Below are positions 25,027-33,464 of a stretch of DNA of 64,000 bases, in pieces. Every line of letters begins with the position of its first letter. Position 1 is the first letter of the stretch. The notes beneath the pieces are model-generated. The model was given only the letters and a program-made list of their open reading frames with translations. It did no database searches and was not told the origin of the DNA. Origin of the DNA: VRUE01 sp963699225 (lineage in GTDB: Bacteria > Actinomycetota > Thermoleophilia > Solirubrobacterales > 70-9); the NCBI GenBank assembly GCA_963699225.1, contig OY969423.1, positions 1,550,001 to 1,614,000 of the forward strand, given 5' to 3'. A program made the translations under genes and the position numbers.

Positions 25027-25995
25027 GTGACCCTTCCGCTCGAGCCACCGATCAAGCCACAGCTGGCGCTGACCCGCAAAGAGCTGCCCCTGGGTGAGGA
25101 GTGGGCGTATGAGCAGAAGCTCGATGGCTTCCGCGCGATCGTCTTCGTCGACGGCGAAGACTCCTACGTCCAGTCGCGGGGTGGCAAAGAATTGGCTCGC
25201 TACTTCCCGGAGCTGAGCTTCCCCTCGGGGCGTTACGTGCTCGATGGAGAGCTCGTCATCCGCGACGGCGATGGCAACATCGAATTCGACGCCCTGCAGA
25301 GCCGCATCCACCCGGCCGAGTCGCGGATCACGCTGCTCTCGAAGGAGATCCCGGCCGGTCTGGTCGCCTTCGACCTGCTTGCCGAGGGCGATGACGTACT
25401 GCTGGAGGCGCCGTTTGCCGAGCGGCGGGAGCGACTCGAGAAGCTGCTCGATGCTGCCACTACGGAGCTCGCCGGCACCACCGTGGAGACGAGCGTGCTC
25501 AGCCGCGACACCGAGCGGGCTGAGGAGTGGTTGCGCCGCACCGAGGGCACGATGGCCAAGCAGCTCGACGCTCCCTACATCCCCGGCAAGCGCAAAGGGA
25601 TGGCGAAGGTGAAGCGCGAGCGCACGATCGACTGCGTGGTGATGGGCTGGCGACCCGGCAAAGAGGAGGGCACGGTCGGCTCGCTGATCCTCGGCCTCTA
25701 CGACGGCGGCGAGCTGCGCTCGGTCGGCCACATCTCCGGCTTCAGCCACGAGACCAAACGCAGCCTGCGCACTCTGCTCGAACCGCTGGAGACCGGCGAG
25801 TCCGGCACCGCCGAGCCGAGCCGCTGGACCGGCGGCCGCGACCTCGAGTGGGTCGCCCTACGCCCCGAGCTGGTGATCGAGATCGGCTACGACCACGCCG
25901 CGGCGGGGCGGATCCGCCACGGCGGCCGGTTCCATCGCTTCCGGGACGACAAAGCGCCGGAGGAGTGCCAGTTCTCGGATCTAGACGAGGGCTAG
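25027..25995 (+). CDS. ATP-dependent DNA ligase (LigD ligase-domain type)
   Basis: 322 residues if started at GTG 25027. The nucleotidyltransferase motifs are present: I with the adenylated Lys (EQKLDGFRA), III (YVLDGELVI), IIIa (LVAFDLLA), IV (EGTMAKQLDAPY) and V (MAKVKRERTIDCVVMG), then an OB-fold half ending in RHGGRFHRFRDDK. There is no polymerase or phosphoesterase domain, so it is a stand-alone version of the NHEJ ligase module, probably used in double-strand-break or nick repair. No Ku gene is seen nearby. Confidence 0.92.
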   Translation: MTLPLEPPIKPQLALTRKELPLGEEWAYEQKLDGFRAIVFVDGEDSYVQSRGGKELARYFPELSFPSGRYVLDGELVIRDGDGNIEFDALQSRIHPAESRITLLSKEIPAGLVAFDLLAEGDDVLLEAPFAERRERLEKLLDAATTELAGTTVETSVLSRDTERAEEWLRRTEGTMAKQLDAPYIPGKRKGMAKVKRERTIDCVVMGWRPGKEEGTVGSLILGLYDGGELRSVGHISGFSHETKRSLRTLLEPLETGESGTAEPSRWTGGRDLEWVALRPELVIEIGYDHAAAGRIRHGGRFHRFRDDKAPEECQFSDLDEG

Positions 25996-26192
25996 GGAGA
26001 GCGGCGGGAGTCTTTTCGCCCTGCCCGTTCGTCACGGATATCGAGGGCGATGCTGACCGCAATAGCGATGACAAGCGAAGCAACTGTCGTTGCGGTGTAG
26101 GCGTCGTCGTTGCCCTGAAAGAGGACCGCCCCCGCTATCAAGACGATGGCTCCAACCGCAACGCCGATGTTGGCGTTCCTGAAATCCATCAC
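25992..26192 (-). CDS. Small two-helix membrane protein
   Basis: 66 residues with two hydrophobic segments (about residues 8-25 and 34-52) and a charged, basic C-terminus (DIRDERAGRKDSRR). Overlaps the ligase gene by 4 nt, convergently. It follows another small membrane protein gene by 6 nt, so the two are likely cotranscribed. No family recognised. Confidence 0.5.
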   Translation of the reverse strand: MMDFRNANIGVAVGAIVLIAGAVLFQGNDDAYTATTVASLVIAIAVSIALDIRDERAGRKDSRRSP

Positions 26193-26198
26193 ACCTCC

Positions 26199-26420
26199 TC
26201 AGACAATATGTTTCCACACGATATCAATCGCCAAACCGAGTAGCGCCAGCGATCCACCGGCGTAACCGCCCCTGAGAGCCCGTTCCTCCACCCGGCCAGG
26301 CGATCGGCGCGCCATGATCGAAAGGCCACCGACGAAGCTGCCTACGACGAGACCCGATCCAATCGTCGTCGCCAGAACTTCAAAGGCACCGGTCGCGATT
26401 CCTGCGCTTGCGAAGACCAT
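26199..26420 (-). CDS. Small membrane protein, unknown
   Basis: 73 residues from ATG 26420. Glycine-rich hydrophobic N-terminal helix (GAFEVLATTIGSGLVVGSFVGG), a basic loop (ARRSPGRVEERALRGG), and a second helix ending IDIVWKHIV. Looks like a two-helix glycine-zipper-type protein. Paired with the gene at 25992-26192. Confidence 0.5.
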   Translation of the reverse strand: MVFASAGIATGAFEVLATTIGSGLVVGSFVGGLSIMARRSPGRVEERALRGGYAGGSLALLGLAIDIVWKHIV

Positions 26421-26487
26421 CGACCGAACCTTCCGGAACGGGCCGCGCGGATGGTGCGCCGAACGTGCCAAAAGAGGGTCGAGGGGC

Positions 26488-27492
26488 TCAAAAAAGACGC
26501 GGCTGGGGCGGGTCGACCTCGCCCTTCAATCGAACCGGACGCTCCTCTTCGTGCCCACGGCTCCTACGGTTGCTGCGGCCCCAGCCGCGGACTCGGCGGG
26601 TGAGCTTCTGGCGGTCCGAGGGCTGCATGTAGGCACGGCCCTTGTAGAGCGCCGTGTAGCGGGGAATCAGGTCGGGGCGTTTCTCCTCGAGCCAGGCGAA
26701 GAAGACGTCCTTGACCTCGTCGCGGAGGTGGAGGGCGACGCCGCCGAGGAAAGTTGCACCGGCCTCCCTCGCCCGGTCGACGATCGGTTGCACCTGCTCG
26801 GGGCTGTCGTTGATGCCGGGCATCAGCGGCGCGATCAGGACGCCGGAGTCGATCCCGCGGCGGCGCAACTCGGCGACCGCGTCGAGGCGGGCTAAGGGGC
26901 TCGGCGTGTGCGGCTCGGTGGCGCGCCAGGCCTCCTCGTCGAGGGTGGGCACCGAGAGGTTGACCGAGATCGGCAGCTTCTTCGCCATGCGGGCGAATAT
27001 CTCGACGTCGCGCATCACCAGCGGCGACTTGGTCAGCACCGAGACCGGCGTCTCGGCCTGCTCGAGCGCGGCGAGGATCGGCGGCATCATCCGGTAGCGG
27101 CTCTCGACCCACTGGTAGGGGTCGGTGTTCGTCCCCAGCGCCACCAGGTCCCGCTTCCAGCTCTCGCGCCCGAGCTCGTTGCGGAGCAGCTCCGGCACGT
27201 TGACCTTGACCACGATCTCGCGCTCGAAGTCGCGGCCGGCGTTCATGTCGAGATAGGTATGTGTGCGCCGGGCGAAGCAGAACACGCAGGCATGCGTGCA
27301 CCCCCGGTAGGGGTTGATCGTCCAGCTGAACCCGTAGCGCCCGCCGGGCACGTGGTTCAGCGCCGAGCGGGCGCGGACCTCGTGGAAGTTGACGCCCATC
27401 GCCTCCGGCGCGTCGAAGGTTCGCACCGTCGTGCCGTCGCCAACTCCCGGCAGGCGGAGGTCGTTCTCGACTCGCTGTTCGTCCCACCTCAT
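26488..27492 (-). CDS. Radical SAM protein, Rv2578c/SplB-like
   Basis: 334 residues from ATG 27492 (MRWDEQRVEN); a start six codons upstream is possible but would overlap the LexA-type box. The iron-sulfur motif C-x3-C-x2-C is in RGCTHACVFCFAR, followed by the usual TIM-barrel landmarks (ALGTNTDPYQWVES, VLTKSPLVMRD, SVNLSVPT). Family members are annotated as Rv2578c-type radical SAM proteins distantly related to spore photoproduct lyase. The SOS-like box just upstream suggests a DNA-damage role, which is inference. A basic tail follows residue ~300. Confidence 0.9.
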   Translation of the reverse strand: MRWDEQRVENDLRLPGVGDGTTVRTFDAPEAMGVNFHEVRARSALNHVPGGRYGFSWTINPYRGCTHACVFCFARRTHTYLDMNAGRDFEREIVVKVNVPELLRNELGRESWKRDLVALGTNTDPYQWVESRYRMMPPILAALEQAETPVSVLTKSPLVMRDVEIFARMAKKLPISVNLSVPTLDEEAWRATEPHTPSPLARLDAVAELRRRGIDSGVLIAPLMPGINDSPEQVQPIVDRAREAGATFLGGVALHLRDEVKDVFFAWLEEKRPDLIPRYTALYKGRAYMQPSDRQKLTRRVRGWGRSNRRSRGHEEERPVRLKGEVDPPQPRLF

Positions 27493-27493
27493 A

Positions 27494-27507
27494 CGAACAT
27501 ACGTTCG
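27494..27507. promoter_or_regulatory. LexA/SOS box (CGAAC-N4-GTTCG)
   Basis: CGAACATACGTTCG is an exact fit to the Gram-positive/actinobacterial LexA pattern, with fully symmetric 5-bp arms. It begins 2 nt upstream of the ATG of the radical SAM gene, placing it across the likely transcription start, ideal for repression. Confidence 0.8.
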
Positions 27508-27530
27508 CATGAGGTGCGGCGGAACGGGAT

Positions 27531-28019
27531 CTAGGCCGGGCCCTTGTCCTGCTCGGAGGCGATGAACTCGTCGAGCTGGGCGCGGGCCTGGGCGTGGGCC
27601 TTCTTGCGCAAAGGCGGCAGCACGGCCACCAGGTTTCCGGTCGGACCGAGTGCCTGCTTTGCCCAGTTGCGGAAGTCGAAGTCGTCGACGTGGTCGGCGA
27701 TCAGGCCATTGGCGAAGCGGAACTTGGCCTGGATGTCGTTGACCACGGGGCGACCGGTGGAGAAGGTGTAGCGCGCGATCCAGTGGGCCGAACCGGAGTC
27801 CTCGCCGGCCTCGTGCTCGTGCAGCTCGATCTTCAGGTCGGTCGCGCGGCCGGTCAGCATCCGCCACATCGCGCCGATCTCATCGCCCTCGAGGTCGCCG
27901 AAGGCCGGGTCGTGGAAGTGGGCGCCGGGGGCGTAGCAGGCCGTCATCGCAGCGCCGTCGCAGCTTCCAAACGCCGCGTAGAAGCGCTCGATCAGCTCTT
28001 TGTTCGCCTCAGCTGCCAC
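27531..28019 (-). CDS. SnoaL/NTF2-like family protein
   Basis: 162 residues. Starts with the usual helix ANKELIERFYAAFGSCDGAAM and the pocket segment CYAPGAHFHDPAFGDLEGDEI; the cone-shaped NTF2-like fold continues to ADHVDDFDFRNWAKQALG. The last 40 residues are a charged helix not part of the fold. Members are small enzymes or ligand binders; substrate unknown. Monocistronic or upstream of the radical SAM gene. Confidence 0.82.
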   Translation of the reverse strand: MAAEANKELIERFYAAFGSCDGAAMTACYAPGAHFHDPAFGDLEGDEIGAMWRMLTGRATDLKIELHEHEAGEDSGSAHWIARYTFSTGRPVVNDIQAKFRFANGLIADHVDDFDFRNWAKQALGPTGNLVAVLPPLRKKAHAQARAQLDEFIASEQDKGPA

Positions 28020-28065
28020 GGGCGGACCCTATCCGCAGCGGGCGCACCGCCGGTAGGAGTTGAAG

Positions 28066-28527
28066 TTAAGGCAGCTTGCCGGCGATCACGTAACGGAGCA
28101 CGTCAACCACCTGCTCGGCCGTGCGCGCGGTCGCCTGGGCGGCACGATCGACCTCCTTCAGCGCGTGATCGAGCTCGCCGTCGTGCAAGGTGATGATCGG
28201 CTTGCCGAGCGCGGCGGCGTATCCCGCGTCGAAGGCAGCGTTCCACTGGCGGTATTTGTCGCCAAAGCGGACGACGACTACGTCGGCGGCGCGGATCAGC
28301 GTCTGGGTGCGGATCGCGTTGACGCCGGCGCCCATGTGGTCGCGCCAGAACGGCGTGCTCTCATCGCCCAGCGTTCCGGTTCCGGCGTGATCGGAAGCGG
28401 CGTGATCGGTGACCGGCGCCGAGAGCTCCACCGGCAGCCCCGCCTGCCGCGCGCCAGTCTCAATTCTCTCGCGCCAATCCGAGTGGATCTCACCCGAGAG
28501 ATAGACGTTCCAGGTCCGCTCAGCCAT
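28066..28527 (-). CDS. ytoQ: YtoQ family protein
   Basis: 153 residues, usual family length. The YtoQ landmarks are clear: WNVYLSGEIHSDWRE at the start, ELSAPVTDHAASDH, and ADVVVVRFGDKYRQWNAAFD before the AALGKPIITLH strand. This is a nucleoside 2-deoxyribosyltransferase-like Rossmann fold of unknown activity, cytosolic. Divergent from the MFS gene to the right. Confidence 0.9.
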   Translation of the reverse strand: MAERTWNVYLSGEIHSDWRERIETGARQAGLPVELSAPVTDHAASDHAGTGTLGDESTPFWRDHMGAGVNAIRTQTLIRAADVVVVRFGDKYRQWNAAFDAGYAAALGKPIITLHDGELDHALKEVDRAAQATARTAEQVVDVLRYVIAGKLP

Positions 28528-28559
28528 GCTGGCAATCCTAGCGCGCTACACTTTTTGAC

Positions 28560-30113
28560 GTGAACGTAAGAAAGAGATTTGTCGGCGCAGGGGTCGACGC
28601 CGACCACGAGCACTACAAGTGGTGGGCACTCTCCTGCACCAGCCTCGGCATGCTGCTCGTGGCGACCAACTCGGGGACGCTGATCATCGCCCTGCCGGAC
28701 CTCGAGCGGGCACTCGGGACCAGCCTGCTGGAACTGGTCTGGGTGATCCTCGCCTACATGATCTCCTCGACCGTGCTGGTCCTCACAGCCGGCCGCCTCT
28801 CCGACCTCTTCGGCCGCAAGAACGCCTTCGTCGGCGCCTTCTTCGTCTTCGCCGTCGCCTCGCTCGGCGCCGGCTTCGCCGCCGACGGCACGCAGCTGAT
28901 CCTCTGGCGGATCCTGCAGGGAGTCGGTGGCGCCTTCATCTTCGCCAACGGGCCCGCCCTGGTCACCGACGCCTTCCCGCGCGAGCAGCTCGGCCTGGCG
29001 ATGGGCACCAACACGATGGTCGCCGCGATCGGGCTCGTGCTCGGGCCGGTGCTCGGCGGCGCCCTGGTCGCGATCTCCTGGCACTGGGTCTTCTGGTTCA
29101 ACGTGCCACTGGCGCTCGCCGGGGCCGCCTGGGCGGCGCTGATCCTGCGCGAGCTCTCGCGCCGTGACACCGTCCGCGGCCTCGACCTCGGCGGCACCCT
29201 CACCTTCGTCGTCGGCCTGACCGGGCTCGTCTACGGCATCTCGCGCGGTGGCATCTCCGGCTGGGACGACACGCTGGTGATCGGCAGCCTTGCCGTCGCC
29301 GCCGTACTGTTGCCGCTGTTCGTGTTGATCGAGCACCGCGGCAAAGCGCCGATGCTCGACCTCGAGATCTTCCGCAACCGCCTCTTCGCCGCCGCCAGCG
29401 GCGCCGCCTTCATCAACGGGCTCTCGCGCTTCGCCCTGATGTTCATCTTCGTCTTCTACTACCAGGGGGCGCAGGGGGACGACCCGATCACGGCCGGGAT
29501 CAAGCTGGCGCCGATGGCGATCGGGATGCTGGTCTCCTCCCCCCTCGCCGGGATCTGGGCCGACCGCCACGGCTCGCGCACGCTGGCGGCGCTGGGGATG
29601 CTGGTCACCGCCGCCGGCCTCGCCCTGATGACGACGCTGCAGGCCGACTCGCCCTACTGGCAGGGAATGGTCTGGCTGGGTCTGGTCGGGATCGGCTCGG
29701 GCATGTTCAACTCACCCAACACGGCGGCGATGATGGGCACGGTGCCGACCGAGCGGCGCGGGATCGCCGCCGGCGCCCGCACGATGCTGCAGAACACCGG
29801 CGCCGTGATCTCGATCGCCTTCGTGCTGGCGATCATCACCAACGCGATCCCCAAGGAAGTCCTCTTCGCGATCTTCTCCGGCGTCGCCTCCGGGCTGAGC
29901 AGCACCCAGCTCGATCCCTTCATCCACAACATGCACACGGCGCTCTGGGCCCTGGCCGCGACCTCTGTGATCGGCGCCGGCGTCTCGCTGCTGCGCCCGC
30001 GCCACGACAGCGCTCCGGCCGAGGTGCAACGCGCTGACCGTGCAGTGGGCGGACAAAGCGTTGCACCCTCGACTCTGGAGGCGATCCGCGAGGAGATCGA
30101 GGCAACACCGTGA
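28560..30113 (+). CDS. MFS drug-efflux transporter, DHA2 (14 TM)
   Basis: 517 residues from GTG 28560, close behind a TACACT -10-like hexamer, so perhaps leaderless. Motif A is AGRLSDLFGRKNAF, motif C region GPVLGGALVAISWHWVFW; about 14 helices. Expected to expel cationic or lipophilic drugs by proton antiport. Overlaps the following MerR gene as GTGA, which suggests autoregulated efflux by a MerR activator. Confidence 0.92.
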   Translation: MNVRKRFVGAGVDADHEHYKWWALSCTSLGMLLVATNSGTLIIALPDLERALGTSLLELVWVILAYMISSTVLVLTAGRLSDLFGRKNAFVGAFFVFAVASLGAGFAADGTQLILWRILQGVGGAFIFANGPALVTDAFPREQLGLAMGTNTMVAAIGLVLGPVLGGALVAISWHWVFWFNVPLALAGAAWAALILRELSRRDTVRGLDLGGTLTFVVGLTGLVYGISRGGISGWDDTLVIGSLAVAAVLLPLFVLIEHRGKAPMLDLEIFRNRLFAAASGAAFINGLSRFALMFIFVFYYQGAQGDDPITAGIKLAPMAIGMLVSSPLAGIWADRHGSRTLAALGMLVTAAGLALMTTLQADSPYWQGMVWLGLVGIGSGMFNSPNTAAMMGTVPTERRGIAAGARTMLQNTGAVISIAFVLAIITNAIPKEVLFAIFSGVASGLSSTQLDPFIHNMHTALWALAATSVIGAGVSLLRPRHDSAPAEVQRADRAVGGQSVAPSTLEAIREEIEATP

Positions 30114-30586
30114 GCGCCGCCGCAATTTCGAAAGGCGAGCTGCGAATCGGCGACGTCGCCAAGCTGGCCGGGACGACGCCGCGGACGATCCGCTACTACG
30201 AGGAGATCGGCCTCCTCCCCGCTTCCAGCGCCCGCGAGCGCGGCGCCCACCGTACCTACGCCGAGGAGGATGTCGAGCGCCTCGCCGACCTGCTGCGCCT
30301 CAAGGACCTGCTCGGCCTCTCGCTCGAGGAGTTGAAGGCGCTGGTCGAGGCCGAAGACGCCCGCGCCTCGCTGCGACGCGAGTGGGAGACCGGCGTCGAG
30401 GACCCCGTCCGCCGCCGCCAGATCCTCGACGAGTCCCTTGGGCATATCGGGCGACAGCTAGATCTAGTGCGCCGCCGTCGAGACGAGATCGCCAGCCTCG
30501 AATCAGAGTTGCTCAACAAGCGCAAGCGAGTCCAATCTCGCTTGCGCGAGCTCACCCCCAGCTCAAGCCTGCAAGAGCGCCGGTAG
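30110..30586 (+). CDS. MerR-family transcriptional regulator
   Basis: 158 residues from GTG 30110. N-terminal winged helix RIGDVAKLAGTTPRTIRYYEEIGLLP, the YAEEDVERL second wing and a long coiled coil to residue ~145; no Cys for metals, so a drug- or redox-independent sensor like TipA/BmrR is more likely. Translationally coupled to the efflux gene. Confidence 0.93.
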   Translation: MSAAAISKGELRIGDVAKLAGTTPRTIRYYEEIGLLPASSARERGAHRTYAEEDVERLADLLRLKDLLGLSLEELKALVEAEDARASLRREWETGVEDPVRRRQILDESLGHIGRQLDLVRRRRDEIASLESELLNKRKRVQSRLRELTPSSSLQERR

Positions 30587-30615
30587 CTCTCCCAGGGCTG
30601 CTAGGCCGAGGAGAC

Positions 30616-30690
30616 GGGAGGGTCGTAGCCCGTCTGAAAACACTTCAGCGAGGCGAAGCCGAGCGTTTTCAGACGGGCTACGACCCTCCC
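30616..30690. terminator. 26-bp perfect inverted repeat, bidirectional terminator-like
   Basis: Arms 30616-30641 and 30665-30690 are exact reverse complements (left arm contains GTAGCCCGTCTGAAAAC) with a 23-nt loop. It sits between the convergent MerR and dCTP deaminase genes, and the right arm covers the last codons of the latter. No T tract, so termination would rest on stem strength or Rho. Confidence 0.7.
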
Positions 30691-31859
30691 CCCGCCCCTT
30701 GCTCCTCGAAGTGCTTGCTGAGCATCGTGACCTGCCCCTGATAGTTGGAGCCAAGCTGCTGGCCGTACAGGCGCTCGGCGGGAGCACTGGTGCGCTCCAA
30801 GGCAAGCTTGCAGACGGGTTGGCGGTGCTCGACCATGAAGGAGACGTCGCGGGCGCGGACCTCGAGCGCGGCGCGGCTGCCGTGGCGGTCGCCGCCCGGG
30901 TCGTAGCCGAAGCCGGGGTCGAAGAAGCCGGCGTAGTGGGTGCGCAGCTCGCCGGCGGTCGGGTCGTAGGCCATCATCTCGGCGGCGATCTGGGGCGGGA
31001 TGCAGACGCCCTCAGCCGAGAGCAGCAGGTAGAAGATCTCCGGCTCGAGCACGATCTTCGAACCGGCCTCGGGGAAGACCGGGTCCCAGTAGTCGGTCCA
31101 GCGGTAGGCGCGGATCCGCGAGAGGTCGATCGGCAGGCTGTTCTTCTTCGCCCGGTAGCCGACGATGCGATCGCTCGGCCCGGAGAGGTCGACGCTGAGG
31201 AAGAGCCCGTCGGCCAGCGCCAGCTCGGACTCGCGCAGCGCGTGCGAGTCGAGGTAGAGCAGCGGGAACTCGTCCTGCAGGGCGCGGATCTCCGCGTCGG
31301 AGAGGCGCACATCGCCGCGCGCCAGGCGCAGCTGGTTGAGCGAGAGCCCGGTCTTGACCTGGATCGCGAAGGAGCGCGGCACGATCTCGAGGTAGAGCCT
31401 GCCGCGGTAGCCGGCGCGGATCTCATCGAAGCGGTGGTGGCGGTCGGTGAGCAGGCGAGTGAAGACGTCGAGCCGCCCGGTCGAGCTCTTCGGGTTCGCC
31501 TTGGCCCGCACGTCCTCGGGCAGCGCCAGCTCCTCGATCAGCGGCACCAGGTAGGGACGGTCACGCTCGAGCACGGCGCCGTCGCGCAGGTCGATCCGCT
31601 GAAAGGCGAGGCCCTCGATCTTCTCCTCGACGGTCGAATCGACGTCGGGCAGGAAGGAGCAGCGCAGGGCCCAGGCGTGGTCGCCGAGGCGCAGGTCGAT
31701 GCTGGCCGGCTGGATCGCCTCAGGGCGGATCCGGTAGTCGCCGGAGCTGACCCACTCGGCGGCGATCGCCTCTTCCAGGGCCTGGGAGGGCAGCACGCCG
31801 TCCGGAAACGCGTCCTCGCCAACCCCTGCGCTCGCTCTCACCGGAGTCGCCTCGTGCAT
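30678..31859 (-). CDS. dcd: 2'-Deoxycytidine 5'-triphosphate deaminase, double-length
   Basis: 393 residues, about twice a canonical Dcd, in line with the long two-domain family known from alphaproteobacteria and others. First domain: QPASIDLRLGDHAWALR and the active-site-like ANPKSSTGRLDVFTRL. Second: PIDLSRIRAYRWTDYWDPVF, FYLLLSAEGVCIPP and HYAGFFDPGFGYDPGG, then ARDVSFMVEHRQPVCKL. Deaminates dCTP to dUTP in pyrimidine deoxynucleotide synthesis. The first ~20 residues are probably disordered, or the true start is slightly later. Confidence 0.9.
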   Translation of the reverse strand: MHEATPVRASAGVGEDAFPDGVLPSQALEEAIAAEWVSSGDYRIRPEAIQPASIDLRLGDHAWALRCSFLPDVDSTVEEKIEGLAFQRIDLRDGAVLERDRPYLVPLIEELALPEDVRAKANPKSSTGRLDVFTRLLTDRHHRFDEIRAGYRGRLYLEIVPRSFAIQVKTGLSLNQLRLARGDVRLSDAEIRALQDEFPLLYLDSHALRESELALADGLFLSVDLSGPSDRIVGYRAKKNSLPIDLSRIRAYRWTDYWDPVFPEAGSKIVLEPEIFYLLLSAEGVCIPPQIAAEMMAYDPTAGELRTHYAGFFDPGFGYDPGGDRHGSRAALEVRARDVSFMVEHRQPVCKLALERTSAPAERLYGQQLGSNYQGQVTMLSKHFEEQGAGGGS

Positions 31860-31945
31860 CAGCGCAGCCTACGCGCTCAGCGTGACGCAAACTCCCCACT
31901 AACTGCCGCTAAATGGCGCTTTCTCAGTTTGCCGCTGGTACTTGC

Positions 31946-32453
31946 CTACTCGTCGAGCCCGGGAATCGGGTCGATCGGCAGCTCGCCATTGAAGGCTTCG
32001 AGCTCTTCGAGGTCGCGCTTGTCCTGAGGACGGCCGGCGAGACGCTTGAAGCCGACGATGCTGCGGAGACGGCAAACCTGGCTGGCTCCCCTCCCGCCTC
32101 GCCCTCGATCGCGCTGGCGGCGACAGTCTCGAAGTTGAGTGGCGGTAGGCCTCCTCGCATGATGTCGACTATTCCGTGCCGGCTGCGTACGCGCAGGTGA
32201 TGGGCATCGACGATCTCGTCCTCGCTGAGGATCTTGTCATCGCGTAGGCGCGTCGCTTCGATGCGATCGAGAAAGCGGAGGATCGCCGCATCGGTCTCGT
32301 CCCCATCGGGGACCAATCTGAGTCCTTGGTTGCCCGCACGAAGCCGTTGGCGATCACGCTGAAGCCACCGATTACGACGTAGGGCAGGCCAACCGCATTG
32401 GCGTCGACAACGACACCGTCGAGATCAGGACCAGAAGGCTCGAGGTGGGACAT
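31946..32453 (-). pseudogene. Frameshifted nucleotidyltransferase (AbiEii/MNT-like)
   Basis: Three frames must be joined to restore one protein. Frame 1 from ATG 32453: VDANAVGLPYVVIGGFSVIANGFVRATKDSD. A missing base near 32316 shifts to VPDGDETDAAILRFLDRIEA through ILSEDEIVDAHHLRV. A second shift near 32090-32070 leads to RLRSIVGFKRLAGRPQDKRDLEELE and the stop at 31946-31948. GG-x-A, T-x-D-x-D-like and the KRLAGRPQDKRDLEEL tail are the marks of minimal nucleotidyltransferase toxins. Disrupted, so probably dead. Its companion gene lies just upstream. Confidence 0.75.
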
Positions 32454-32643
32454 GGCCCCCGCGAATCGTGGACGCGAGAAGTTGTACGGCTTGCTGGGAG
32501 AGCTTCTGTCCCGCGGCGACACGCTCGGAAGGAGTCAGCGCCCGAGCCCTACGATCGTGATATTCGCGCTTTTCGCGATTGAGCTCGGCCCACTCGGCCT
32601 CATGGCCCGGCTCCAAAAGCGTCCTGTGCGGAGAGGAAGGCAT
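32425..32643 (-). CDS. Small companion protein of the decayed nucleotidyltransferase
   Basis: 72 residues, charged helical (EWAELNREKREYHDRRARALTPSERVAAGQKLSQQAV). It ends 29 nt inside the nucleotidyltransferase pseudogene, the overlap expected of a two-gene toxin-antitoxin-like unit. It resembles the helix-rich small proteins that precede such nucleotidyltransferases; possibly the antitoxin. Still open, but may be drifting now that its partner is broken. Confidence 0.5.
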   Translation of the reverse strand: MPSSPHRTLLEPGHEAEWAELNREKREYHDRRARALTPSERVAAGQKLSQQAVQLLASTIRGGHVPPRAFWS

Positions 32644-32703
32644 CTATCCCATAGTACGCCAGGCACCCACCTGAAGCGCCAGAAACGTTGCCACCTTGCA
32701 GGC

Positions 32704-33381
32704 TTATTGCGTTGAGATCACGCGGCGCGCCTCGGCAGTTCCGAGGTATGGCGTCAGCGCAAACTCCGCGATCTCCGGGAGTAAGCCGGGCATCGTCTTG
32801 GTTTCGCCGGCGAGGACACGGCGGGCGAGCAGCGAGGCGATGCCGCCGATCACCGCCTCGTCGGTCGCCTGCGGCGGCCGCGAGCCACCCTCCGGCGCCG
32901 GCGCTCCGTCCGTCAGATAGGGCACGAAGCCCTGCAGGGCGACCTGGTAGCGGTCGTAGACGCCGCGCCCGGCGCGCAGGCCCTCGACCAGGACCAGCTG
33001 CGTCTGGGCCGTCTCGGCGGCGAAGAGGTCGAGCAGAGCGGCGAGCGCCGCCAGCACACCCGTGGCCCAGTCCTTGCGCTCAGCACATGCGGCGAGGACC
33101 ACGGCCCGTATCCGCTCGACCGCGTCGTCATAGGCGGCGACGAAACAGGCGTCCTTGCTCTCGAACTGTTTGTAGAAGTCGCTCTTCGAGACCCCGGCGC
33201 GTTTGCCGATCGCGGAGACCGTGGTCCGTTCGTAACCTTTCTCCTCCAGGCACTCGGCCAGCGCGGCAAGCAGCCGCTCACGCTGATTCTGCGCGACGAA
33301 CTCGCGGGGCAGGCCGTGACGACCACGGGGCAGGCGTTCCATGAGGTGCAGGAGTCTTTCACCGCTATCGGTGGAATGCAC
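32704..33381 (-). CDS. TetR-family regulator
   Basis: 225 residues from GTG 33381 (an ATG at 33342, MERLPRGRHGL, is an alternative). Pre-HTH arm GRHGLPREFVAQNQRERLL, helix-turn-helix TTVSAIGKRAGVSKSDFYKQF, then a ligand-binding helical domain with VIGGIASLLARRVLAG near the end. This arm and the GGI helix are shared with the TetR genes at 42-48 kb. Isolated on this strand; target unknown. Confidence 0.9.
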   Translation of the reverse strand: MHSTDSGERLLHLMERLPRGRHGLPREFVAQNQRERLLAALAECLEEKGYERTTVSAIGKRAGVSKSDFYKQFESKDACFVAAYDDAVERIRAVVLAACAERKDWATGVLAALAALLDLFAAETAQTQLVLVEGLRAGRGVYDRYQVALQGFVPYLTDGAPAPEGGSRPPQATDEAVIGGIASLLARRVLAGETKTMPGLLPEIAEFALTPYLGTAEARRVISTQ

Positions 33382-33464
33382 CGTTCGGAGCGCTTCGCGC
33401 TAAAGCTGCGCGACGATCACGCCAATCGGAGTAGTTATTATCACATATTCGTTATAGTTCTCGC

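Noticed and set aside
27493..27867. Longer N-terminus for the radical SAM protein
   Set aside because: The extension is an Arg-rich shadow of the SnoaL-like gene and would cross the LexA-type box.
30699..32027. Plus-strand open frame over the dCTP deaminase
   Set aside because: Antisense shadow; the minus-strand protein has clear family motifs.
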